From contig JAAZLZ010000072.1 of assembly GCA_012799075.1 (NCBI GenBank), positions 1-23,600 of the forward strand: DNA of 23,600 bases, read 5' to 3'. Position 1 is the first letter of the stretch. The number at the start of each line of letters is the position of its first letter. This document shows positions 8,314 through 15,044 of the stretch, one piece after another. The notes below the pieces were generated by a model, which did no database searches, was not told the origin of the DNA, and saw nothing but the letters and a program-made list of their open reading frames with translations. A program made the position numbers and the translations under genes. The DNA is from Bacillota bacterium (GTDB lineage: Bacteria > Bacillota > Limnochordia > JAAZLZ01).

Positions 8314-8341
8314 TTGTCGACAACATAGGGAATATTAGAAT
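8314..8341 (+). promoter_or_regulatory. Possible promoter of the GGDEF gene
   Basis: TTGTCG (8314-8319), a 16-base spacer and TAGAAT (8336-8341) form a plausible sigma-A promoter just before the GGDEF gene. The -35 lies within a perfect palindrome TTGTCGACAA (8314-8323) that could be an operator shared with the divergent amidase gene. The match is moderate and the call tentative. Confidence 0.35.
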
Positions 8342-8368
8342 TAACGTCTATGCATTTGAGGGATGGCC

Positions 8369-9163
8369 ATGCTCAAACAGAGGGTTCCCCCTATTCTTAT
8401 TGCCGTTGCCATTGCGGCTTTGTTGCTACCCCTGACAGGAGGACATGCCGACCTTTGGCTGCTCCATCTTGTTCCGGCCCAAATAGTCGGGTTTTACAGG
8501 GGTACACGAGGAGCCTTGCTGCTTGTGGCCGCTAGTTGGGTATTAGCCCTCCTTGTCAACTTGCCCCGGCCCCTCGACGGGACGGGCCCCCTTGTTGTGA
8601 TCAGTGCCTTTTCCCTAGTCAATGGATTCCTCTTCGAAAAGCTTCACAAACGGAGCTTCCTCGACGATTTGACGGGACTGTACAACCGGCGAGGATTCCT
8701 CCTCTACCTGGATCAGCATCTGGCCCAAGCGGAAAGACTTGACATTCCCCTATCGGTGGCAGTAGTGGACATTGACGGTTTTAAGTCTATCAACGACAAC
8801 TATGGCCATCTCTACGGGGATCAAGTCCTCTGCCAGGTGGCAAGGCTAATCAAAGAGACTTGCCGGGCAGCCGACGTGGCCGCCCGCTGGGGGGGCGATG
8901 AGTTTGCCTTGGCTTTGCTGGACACTTCGGCATCCGGAGCGTTGATCCTAGGGGAGCGCCTTCGGGTGCACGTTGAAGACAAGGCCTCTTTACCGATCAC
9001 CATCTCCATTGGCGTTTCCACCTTTCCCACCCATGCCAAAGGCAAGAGGGAACTGCTGGCGAATGCGGATCGGGCCCTTCTTTTGGCCAAAAAGGACCGG
9101 AACATGGTGGTTTTGGAGCCAAACCGCGGCATCTTCTCCCCCAGTGTTGAGCCCGTGGTTTAA
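8369..9163 (+). CDS. Membrane-anchored GGDEF diguanylate cyclase
   Basis: Predicted to make cyclic di-GMP from two GTP. The 264-residue protein has an N-terminal membrane region of about 85 residues with two to three hydrophobic segments, then a GGDEF domain beginning at DDLTGLYNRRGF. The catalytic motif is intact (GGDEF at residues 175-179, preceded by RW), VVDIDGFKSINDNYGH gives the metal-binding aspartate, and an RxxD inhibitory site (RAAD, 166-169) lies the canonical five residues before GGDEF, so product inhibition is expected. I prefer the ATG at 8369 because GAGGG at 8358-8362 is six bases upstream; an ATG at 8363 is in frame but sits on that site. No sensor domain beyond the membrane part is present. 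Confidence 0.92.
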   Translation: MLKQRVPPILIAVAIAALLLPLTGGHADLWLLHLVPAQIVGFYRGTRGALLLVAASWVLALLVNLPRPLDGTGPLVVISAFSLVNGFLFEKLHKRSFLDDLTGLYNRRGFLLYLDQHLAQAERLDIPLSVAVVDIDGFKSINDNYGHLYGDQVLCQVARLIKETCRAADVAARWGGDEFALALLDTSASGALILGERLRVHVEDKASLPITISIGVSTFPTHAKGKRELLANADRALLLAKKDRNMVVLEPNRGIFSPSVEPVV

Positions 9164-9245
9164 AAATCCAGACATATGGGGGAAGGAGCGGCGAAATTTG
9201 GCCCTCTTGGGATGGATTTGCCAATCATGTTATCCTTTTCCCAGT

Positions 9246-9274
9246 TTGACACCGAATAGACCCTGTGGTATATT
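9246..9274 (+). promoter_or_regulatory. Strong sigma-A promoter for the riboswitch-dpp-larA operon
   Basis: TTGACA at 9246-9251 is a perfect -35 box. TATATT at 9269-9274 follows after exactly 17 bases. Transcription should begin near 9281, about 50 bases before the c-di-AMP aptamer. Confidence 0.8.
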
Positions 9275-9333
9275 AAGTGCACAAAGGCTAGTGCCTGCAT
9301 ACAACTGCATATGGCAAGGCTACATGTACTGGA

Positions 9334-9447
9334 ACGCTCAATCCGCTTCGGCGGAACGGGGGAACCAAGTTTTTGGGGTGAATCCCGATGCTAGCATCAG
9401 GTAGGGTTACTCTTTAACCCGAACCCGCCAGCTAACCTCGTCAGCGT
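9334..9447 (+). promoter_or_regulatory. c-di-AMP riboswitch aptamer (ydaO/yuaA type)
   Basis: The 381-base stretch without a gene between GGDEF and dppA is a leader RNA. Its conserved core matches the ydaO/yuaA class: GCGGAACGGGGGAACC, TTTTTGGGGTGAATC, GGTAGGG, then CCCGAACCCGCCAGCTAACC with CTCG after it. P1 can form between ACGCT (9334-9338) and AGCGT (9443-9447), and a variable hairpin GATGC/GCATC closes the middle. The class binds two molecules of cyclic di-AMP and usually turns expression off by termination. Here it precedes a peptide-type ABC transporter operon. Family call from conserved sequence remembered, not searched. Confidence 0.94.
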
Positions 9448-9458
9448 GAAAGAGAGTA

Positions 9459-9498
9459 TGTGGTAGCTCATATCTTGTTGCTTCAATGAGAAACCACA
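9459..9498 (+). promoter_or_regulatory. Putative antiterminator hairpin of the c-di-AMP riboswitch
   Basis: TGTGGT (9459-9464) can pair with ACCACA (9493-9498), and CTCAT (9467-9471) with ATGAG (9486-9490), giving a long hairpin that uses the left arm of the terminator. It is mutually exclusive with the terminator at 9491-9515. Pairing is read directly; regulatory meaning is inferred. Confidence 0.65.
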
Positions 9499-9519
9499 AT
9501 ACTTTGTTGTGGTTTTTTT
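9491..9519 (+). terminator. Riboswitch-controlled intrinsic terminator
   Basis: AAACCACAA (9491-9499) and TTGTGGTTT (9507-9515) form a perfect 9-bp stem with a 7-base loop, followed by T residues to 9519. It sits 25 bases before the dppA start, downstream of the c-di-AMP aptamer, so it is the expected expression platform. Confidence 0.9.
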
Positions 9520-9544
9520 GTTACCTAAAAAGGGGGAGAGTTCC

Positions 9545-11056
9545 ATGAAAAAGGGCATCACAGCTGTTGTTTTGGTTCTGCTGCTTTCGGGGCTTGTTGC
9601 CGCCAAGACAATGATCATTGGGTTTGATGATGATCTGGCCACCCTCGATCCAGCAGATTTCAGCCACCGCCAAACCGAAGCCATGCTGCGCCAAGTCTAT
9701 GAGGGGCTTTCAACTTATACCCCCGATCGGGAGATCGTCTCCGAGTTGGCTCTATCCATCACGGCTGTCGAACCGACGATCTATGAAATCATACTGCGTC
9801 CCGATGTCACGTTCCATGACGGCAGTCCCCTAACGGCGGAGGATGTGGCCTTTAGTATCAACCGCCTTGTTCAAGATGGAGCCATGGCTGGACGGACCTC
9901 CCAGCGAAGGGGTTTGCTGGGACCAACCAAGGGTGCCCTGGCGGTGGATGAATGTACGGTACATGTGGAGCTGACCAGCCCCTGGCCTTTGTTTCCCCGA
10001 TTCATACCCTGGCAGATGATCGTGCCCAAGGCGGTGGGTGATGGATACATCGACCGGCCGGTGGGCACAGGGCCCTTCCGTTTTGAAGAGTGGGTTCGTG
10101 ACAGCCACTTTAGCGTGGTAAAGAATGAGGATTACTGGGGTGACCCCCCCAAGCTTGACCGGGTAGTCTTCCGGGTCATCGGCGATGAATCGGCTCGGGT
10201 TTCCGCCTTAAGATCCGGTGAAATCGATATCGCTACCTTCATTCCCGTCCATGAAATCAGCTCCCTGGAAGGCCACCCGGACATCAACGTGGTCACTGTG
10301 CTCGGAACGCGGAGCTACTTTTTGGAGATGAATGTGAACAAGCCGCCCTTTAATGATATTAGGGTGCGTCAAGCCATGAACCATGCCGTCGACATGGATA
10401 CGATAATCGGCGTTCTGTATGAAGACCGGGCCACCCGGATACCCTTTATCCTCTCGCCCCAGGCCTTTGCCTATCACGGGGAGCTGAAGATGTTCGACTA
10501 CGACCCAGAAAAGGCCCGCTGGCTCTTGGCCGAAGCAGGCTACCCCAACGGATTTTCCTTTGAGCTGGACGTGGTGGATAACCACCGGGCTAGGGCAGAG
10601 ATTTACCAGGCAATGCTAGCTGAGGTGGGCATCGATGTCAAGATCCGCACCTGGCCCACCTCGGGAGCTGTCCGGGATGCCTACATGCAAGGGAAGGATA
10701 AACGGGTGGAAGAACAGCGGGATGCCTTCCTCAATGATTGGGGAAATGCGTCTTTGGACCCCTTTGACATCCTGATCCCCAAGTTCCATTCGGACCACCG
10801 GGGATTAGGCCGGGGCAACTATTCCGGGTTTGCCGACCCCGAAGTAGATAGGCTCCTGGAGGCAACCCTAACTGCAGATAGTGATGAAGAACGGCTGACA
10901 GCTTTTCGCCGGGCCCAAGAAATCATCCATGCCCAGGTGCCGATGGTATTCGAGTTCGTACCCCATGAAATCTATGGAGTGGGAAGCAGGGTCAAGAACT
11001 GGCGGCCCAGTCCGGACAGCCGCATCCACTTAAAAGAAGTTGACCTGATGGAGTGA
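9545..11056 (+). CDS. dppA: Peptide-type ABC transporter substrate-binding protein (SBP family 5)
   Basis: Extracytoplasmic receptor of an oligopeptide/dipeptide/nickel-class ABC importer. The 503-residue protein begins with a Sec signal (MKKGITAVVLVLLLSGLVAA) and continues with family 5 signatures: LATLDPADF, VYEGLSTYTPD, LRPDVTFHDGSPLTAEDVAFSI, VGTGPFRFEEW and ENKPPF-like NKPPFNDIRVRQAMNHAVD. The signal has no lipobox cysteine. The ATG at 9545 is chosen because GGGGGAGAG precedes it and the signal begins there; an upstream in-frame start at 9509 would fall inside the terminator. First gene of the c-di-AMP-controlled operon. The substrate could be peptides, an osmolyte, or a metal complex; the symbol reflects family only. 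Confidence 0.92.
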   Translation: MKKGITAVVLVLLLSGLVAAKTMIIGFDDDLATLDPADFSHRQTEAMLRQVYEGLSTYTPDREIVSELALSITAVEPTIYEIILRPDVTFHDGSPLTAEDVAFSINRLVQDGAMAGRTSQRRGLLGPTKGALAVDECTVHVELTSPWPLFPRFIPWQMIVPKAVGDGYIDRPVGTGPFRFEEWVRDSHFSVVKNEDYWGDPPKLDRVVFRVIGDESARVSALRSGEIDIATFIPVHEISSLEGHPDINVVTVLGTRSYFLEMNVNKPPFNDIRVRQAMNHAVDMDTIIGVLYEDRATRIPFILSPQAFAYHGELKMFDYDPEKARWLLAEAGYPNGFSFELDVVDNHRARAEIYQAMLAEVGIDVKIRTWPTSGAVRDAYMQGKDKRVEEQRDAFLNDWGNASLDPFDILIPKFHSDHRGLGRGNYSGFADPEVDRLLEATLTADSDEERLTAFRRAQEIIHAQVPMVFEFVPHEIYGVGSRVKNWRPSPDSRIHLKEVDLME

Positions 11057-11061
11057 CATCG

Positions 11062-12069
11062 ATGAAATTCTTTTTTGACCGCATGCTGCAGACAATTCCC
11101 GTTGTGCTGGGGATCACGTTGGTCGTCTTTTCCCTCATGCACCTGACTCCAGGGGACCCGGTGGAAACCATGCTGGGGTCGGTCGGACACATCAGCCAGG
11201 AGGACATCGATCTCATCCGCCATGAGCTTGGCTTGGATCAACCCCTGTGGAAGCAGTACCTGGGGTTTTTGGGAGGAATCTGCCGGGGGGATTGGGGCAT
11301 GTCCCTGCGCTACGGGGTGCCTGTTAAAGAGCTCATCCGGGAGCGCCTCCCGGCAACCCTGGAACTGACCCTGGCAGCTATGCTGATCTCGTTGATGATC
11401 GCCATTCCCGCGGGGGTAATCTCTGCGGTGCACCGCTATTCACTTGTCGATCAAGCAAGCACCCTGGTGTCTTTGATTGGCGTATCCCTGCCTGATTTCT
11501 GGCTAGGACTGGTGCTGATATTGATCTTCTCCGTGGGACTGGGATGGCTGCCTGGGGGACTTCGGCTCGGCTTTGAGATCGCTTGGCCCCCAACGACAAC
11601 GGGCCTCTTACTGGTGGATTCTCTCCTAGCCTGGAATTGGGAGGCCTTTTGGGCGGCTATGAGCCATTTGCTCTTGCCCGCCCTGGCCTTGGGGGCTCCC
11701 TTGGCTGCACTCACCATGCGGATTACCCGTTCGAGCATGCTCGATGTGATCCAGCAAGACTACATCACCTTCGCCCGGGCTAAGGGCCTCAGGGAGATGG
11801 TGGTCATCATCAAGCACGCCCTGCACAATGCTTTGATCCCTACGATCACCGTCATCGCCCTTAACATGGGCACGCTCCTGGGCGGCAACATGATCATCGA
11901 ACGGATCTTCAGCTGGCCGGGACTGGGCCAACTTGTGGTAGACTCCATCCGCACCTATGACTACCCCGTTGTCCAGGGGGCAGTCCTGCTATATGCGTTA
12001 ACCTACGTGGGGATGAACCTGGCGGCCGATTTGGTCTATACCCGGCTCGATCCCCGGGTGGCGCTTTGA
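11062..12069 (+). CDS. dppB: Peptide-type ABC transporter permease, DppB/OppB family
   Basis: First membrane subunit of the importer, 335 residues with six membrane segments. It begins MKFFFDRMLQTIPVVLGITLVVFSLMHLTPGDPVETMLG, of which LTPGDP is the family's hallmark, and has the coupling (EAA-like) loop YITFARAKGLREMVVIIKHALHNALIPTITVI for contact with the ATPases. The ATG at 11062 is preferred over an in-frame GTG at 11053 because GGAG at 11050-11053 is eight bases before it. It starts five bases after the dppA stop codon. Confidence 0.94.
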   Translation: MKFFFDRMLQTIPVVLGITLVVFSLMHLTPGDPVETMLGSVGHISQEDIDLIRHELGLDQPLWKQYLGFLGGICRGDWGMSLRYGVPVKELIRERLPATLELTLAAMLISLMIAIPAGVISAVHRYSLVDQASTLVSLIGVSLPDFWLGLVLILIFSVGLGWLPGGLRLGFEIAWPPTTTGLLLVDSLLAWNWEAFWAAMSHLLLPALALGAPLAALTMRITRSSMLDVIQQDYITFARAKGLREMVVIIKHALHNALIPTITVIALNMGTLLGGNMIIERIFSWPGLGQLVVDSIRTYDYPVVQGAVLLYALTYVGMNLAADLVYTRLDPRVAL

Positions 12070-12083
12070 AGAGGAGGAAGGGC

Positions 12084-12980
12084 ATGGAGCTTGAGCAGGC
12101 ATGGTACCACATTTCCCCTATGGGAGCCACTTTGCGGGACTTCTGGCGGCTCTACCGGAAGAACCGACTGGCTGTTTGGGGCCTGGCGGTCATCGTCATC
12201 ATGGTAATTGCCGCGATCTTTGCCCCGTACCTTACTCCCTACCACCCGGAGAAGCCGGACTTTACTGCCCTGCGGAGGCCACCGGCCTGGATGCCGGGCG
12301 GAAGCCTGGCCCATCCTTTAGGGACAGACCACTTGGGGAGGGATATGTTCACCCGCATCATCCACGGCGGCCGCATATCTTTAACCGTTGGGCTTGTGGT
12401 CATCTTCTTCGCCACCAGCCTGGGCATCATCTTGGGGCTGATCTCGGGCTATTACGGCGGCCGCATCGATGCCATCATCCAGCGCATCGTCGACACCCTC
12501 CTGGCCTTCCCCTATTTGATCCTGGCAACAGCTTTGGTTGCCGTCCTCGGACCGGGACTGCAGAATATGCTGGTGGCCTTGGCCTACAAGGAATGGATCT
12601 ATCCTTGCCGGGTAGTCAGGAGTGAAGTCTTGGCCGCGAAGAATAAGGAATATGTGGAGGCGGCCAGGGCCGCAGGGGCAGGGGACTTGCACATCATGTT
12701 CAGGGAAATCCTGCCTAATGTCTTCGGGTCAGTCATTGTGGTTGCCACCTTGCGGGTGGCCTGGGTCATCCTTATGGAAGCCTCATTAAGCTTCTTGGGA
12801 TTGGGCGTAGAACCGCCGGCCCCCGCCTGGGGAACCATCATCAGCGAAGGACGGCGATTCATCAATACCCAGTGGTGGATATCCACCTTCCCTGGGATCG
12901 CCATCTTGCTGACCGTCTTGGGGATCAATCTTGTGGGCGAGGGCTTGCGAGATGCTTTGGATCCAAGAATGAGGGAGTAA
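12084..12980 (+). CDS. dppC: Peptide-type ABC transporter permease, DppC/OppC family
   Basis: Second membrane subunit, 298 residues. It shows the OppC-type N-terminal helix after FWRLYRKNRLAVWGLAVI, the segment HPLGTDHLGRDMFTRIIHGGRISL that defines DppC/OppC/NikC, the coupling loop YVEAARAAGAGDLHIMFREILPN, and SFLGLGVEPPAPAWGTIISEGR near the C-terminus. The ATG at 12084 lies directly after AGGAGGAAGG; an in-frame TTG at 12066 overlapping the dppB stop is less likely. It is 14 bases from dppB. Confidence 0.94.
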   Translation: MELEQAWYHISPMGATLRDFWRLYRKNRLAVWGLAVIVIMVIAAIFAPYLTPYHPEKPDFTALRRPPAWMPGGSLAHPLGTDHLGRDMFTRIIHGGRISLTVGLVVIFFATSLGIILGLISGYYGGRIDAIIQRIVDTLLAFPYLILATALVAVLGPGLQNMLVALAYKEWIYPCRVVRSEVLAAKNKEYVEAARAAGAGDLHIMFREILPNVFGSVIVVATLRVAWVILMEASLSFLGLGVEPPAPAWGTIISEGRRFINTQWWISTFPGIAILLTVLGINLVGEGLRDALDPRMRE

Positions 12981-12982
12981 GG

Positions 12983-13942
12983 ATGAAACAACCATTGCTG
13001 GAAGTGAAAAACCTACGGACCCATTTTCTCACCGATGCCGGGGTGGCCAAAGCCGTCGACGGAGTCGATCTTACTATTGCCCCCGGTGAAGTCATGGGTC
13101 TTGTTGGCGAATCGGGGTGCGGCAAGAGCGTCACCGCCCTGAGCATCATGGGGCTGATCCAGCCTCCGGGCCAGATTGTCGACGGCCAGATCCTGTTCCA
13201 AGGGGAGGACCTATTGGGTCTTGCCGAACGGGAGATGCAAAAGCTCCGGGGCGGACAAATCGCGATGATCTTCCAGGACCCCTTGACCACCCTCAACCCC
13301 GTCATCCGGGTGGGGGAGCAAATCACCGAGGCGATTGCCATCCACCAGGGCAAGGAGAACATGTGGGAAAAGGCCGTCCAGATGTTGGAGCTGGTAGGCA
13401 TACCTTCGCCGAAGCAAAGGATGATGGAGTATCCCCATCAGCTAAGCGGCGGCATGCGCCAGCGGGTGATGATCGCCATTGCCCTATCGTGCCATCCATC
13501 TTTGCTCATTGCCGATGAGCCTACAACGGCCCTGGATGTGACTATCCAGGCCCAGATCCTCGACCTCATCGCCGGGCTGCAGCAAGAACTCGACATGGGC
13601 ATCCTGTTCATTACCCATGATTTGGGTGTGGTGGCTGAGTTTTGTGACCGGATCGCGGTGATGTACGCGGGGAAGGTGGTGGAGGTTGGTGATGTCAAGC
13701 AGGTCCTCACCCACCCCCTCCACCCCTACACTAGGGGATTGCTAAGATCCATTCCCCGATTGCAGGAACCCCGCCACCGGATCGAGCCTATTGAGGGGCT
13801 GGTCCCCGAACTGCACATGCTCCCTCCCGGCTGCTCCTTCCAAGACCGCTGTCCATTGGCGGACAAAAGGTGCACCAGATGGGAGCCTTCCTTGCGGGAA
13901 GCAGCCCCGGACCGCTTGGTCAGCTGTCTAATGATTCCCTAA
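12983..13942 (+). CDS. dppD: Peptide-type ABC transporter ATPase, DppD/OppD family
   Basis: First ATP-binding subunit, 319 residues. Walker A is GESGCGKS, the Q-loop follows in IFQDPLTTLNP, the signature is LSGGMRQR, Walker B is LLIADEPTTALD, and the H-loop is ITHDLG. The C-terminal oligopeptide-type extension with PPGCSFQDRCPLADKRC has the cysteine spacing that binds a 4Fe-4S cluster in some DppD/OppD proteins. The ATG at 12983 lies two bases after the dppC stop, with GAGGGAG upstream. A longer in-frame reading from 12872 would run inside dppC and is rejected. Confidence 0.95.
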   Translation: MKQPLLEVKNLRTHFLTDAGVAKAVDGVDLTIAPGEVMGLVGESGCGKSVTALSIMGLIQPPGQIVDGQILFQGEDLLGLAEREMQKLRGGQIAMIFQDPLTTLNPVIRVGEQITEAIAIHQGKENMWEKAVQMLELVGIPSPKQRMMEYPHQLSGGMRQRVMIAIALSCHPSLLIADEPTTALDVTIQAQILDLIAGLQQELDMGILFITHDLGVVAEFCDRIAVMYAGKVVEVGDVKQVLTHPLHPYTRGLLRSIPRLQEPRHRIEPIEGLVPELHMLPPGCSFQDRCPLADKRCTRWEPSLREAAPDRLVSCLMIP

Positions 13943-13959
13943 GTGAAGGAGGTTGCGCC

Positions 13960-14931
13960 TTGTATACCCCTTTAGTAGAAATTGAGGACCTCAAAGTATA
14001 CTATCCCAACGGAAAGAACAACCCCGTCAGAGCTGTCGATGGGGTCAGCTTGGACATCTATCCGGGGGAGACCCTGGGCCTAGTGGGCGAGTCGGGGTGC
14101 GGCAAGTCTACCCTAGCCCGAGCCATCCTCCGGCTTTGTGAATCTACCGCAGGGGAGGTCCTCTTCGACGGAGAGAATATTTTCAATCTGTCTCCCCAGG
14201 AGATGAAAGACATGCGCCGCGAGATGCAAATCGTGTTTCAAGATCCCTACGCCTCCCTCAACCCCCGGCGGACGGTGGGTCAAATCATCGGTCTACCCAT
14301 GGCCCTCCAGGGAGTGCCCCGGAAGGAGATCCGGGAGAGGGTCCAGACTCTGCTGCCAAAGGTCGGCCTACAGGAAACCCATATCGACCGTTATCCCCAC
14401 CAGTTTAGCGGTGGGCAGCGGCAAAGGATCGGCATTGCCCGGGCCCTTGCGGCAGGTCCCCGATTCATCGTCGCCGATGAGCCTGTATCCTCCCTGGATG
14501 TTTCCATCAGGGCCCAAATCATCAACCTTCTTCAGGAATTGCAGCAAGAGATGGGCCTGACCTATTTGTTTATCACCCACGATCTTAGCGTGGTCAACTA
14601 CGTCAGCGACCGGATCGCGGTGATGTGTCTGGGTAAGATCGTCGAGCTGGCCTCAACGACAGCAATCTTTGCCAGTCCCCGTCATCCCTACACCCAAGCC
14701 CTATTGTCGGCGATACCGCGGCTCGATGGACGGCATCGCCGGCGGATCATTTTGCGCGGGAGCGTCCCTTCCCCCATGGACCCGCCCCCAGGGTGCCGCT
14801 TCCGAACCCGCTGCTTCCATCGGGCCAAGGATGATGCGTGCCTGGAAGAGCCGCCCCTGATGGCTATTGGTGACGGTCACTACGTGGCCTGTCACTACGC
14901 GGTCCCAAGCAGGCAATGGATCTCGGCTTGA
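13960..14931 (+). CDS. dppF: Peptide-type ABC transporter ATPase, DppF/OppF family
   Basis: Second ATP-binding subunit, 323 residues. Walker A GESGCGKSTLARAIL, Q-loop VFQDPYASLNP, signature FSGGQRQRIGIARAL, Walker B FIVADEPVSSLDVS and H-loop ITHDLSVV are all intact, followed by the oligopeptide-type tail PPPGCRFRTRC. The start is TTG at 13960 because a perfect AAGGAGG (13946-13952) is seven bases before it and the protein then begins at the normal place (YTPLVEIEDLKVYYP). An earlier in-frame reading from 13870 would overlap dppD by 70 bases without a ribosome binding site. DppD and DppF form the ATPase pair. Confidence 0.94.
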   Translation: MYTPLVEIEDLKVYYPNGKNNPVRAVDGVSLDIYPGETLGLVGESGCGKSTLARAILRLCESTAGEVLFDGENIFNLSPQEMKDMRREMQIVFQDPYASLNPRRTVGQIIGLPMALQGVPRKEIRERVQTLLPKVGLQETHIDRYPHQFSGGQRQRIGIARALAAGPRFIVADEPVSSLDVSIRAQIINLLQELQQEMGLTYLFITHDLSVVNYVSDRIAVMCLGKIVELASTTAIFASPRHPYTQALLSAIPRLDGRHRRRIILRGSVPSPMDPPPGCRFRTRCFHRAKDDACLEEPPLMAIGDGHYVACHYAVPSRQWISA

Positions 14932-14987
14932 TGCCTTCCTGGGCTGGCCAGTCTTCAAGTATGCCATTACCTGCGGCAAGCAGGATT

Positions 14988-15022
14988 GTCTTCCCAGACG
15001 ATGAAACCTTGGAGGGGAAGAC
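14988..15022 (+). promoter_or_regulatory. Hairpin just before the larA ribosome binding site
   Basis: In the 113-base gap between dppF and larA, GTCTTCCC (14988-14995) can pair with GGGAAGAC (15015-15022) around a 19-base loop. The larA ribosome binding site begins at 15027. It could tune translation or mRNA stability; there is no T tract, so readthrough into larA is expected. Confidence 0.4.
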
Positions 15023-15044
15023 TATCGAAGGGAGAGTTGCCGCA

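Noticed and set aside
9164..9404. Possible small coding frame after the GGDEF gene
   Set aside because: The region is explained by promoter, riboswitch aptamer and leader RNA; the frame runs out of the GGDEF gene in another phase and has no ribosome binding site.
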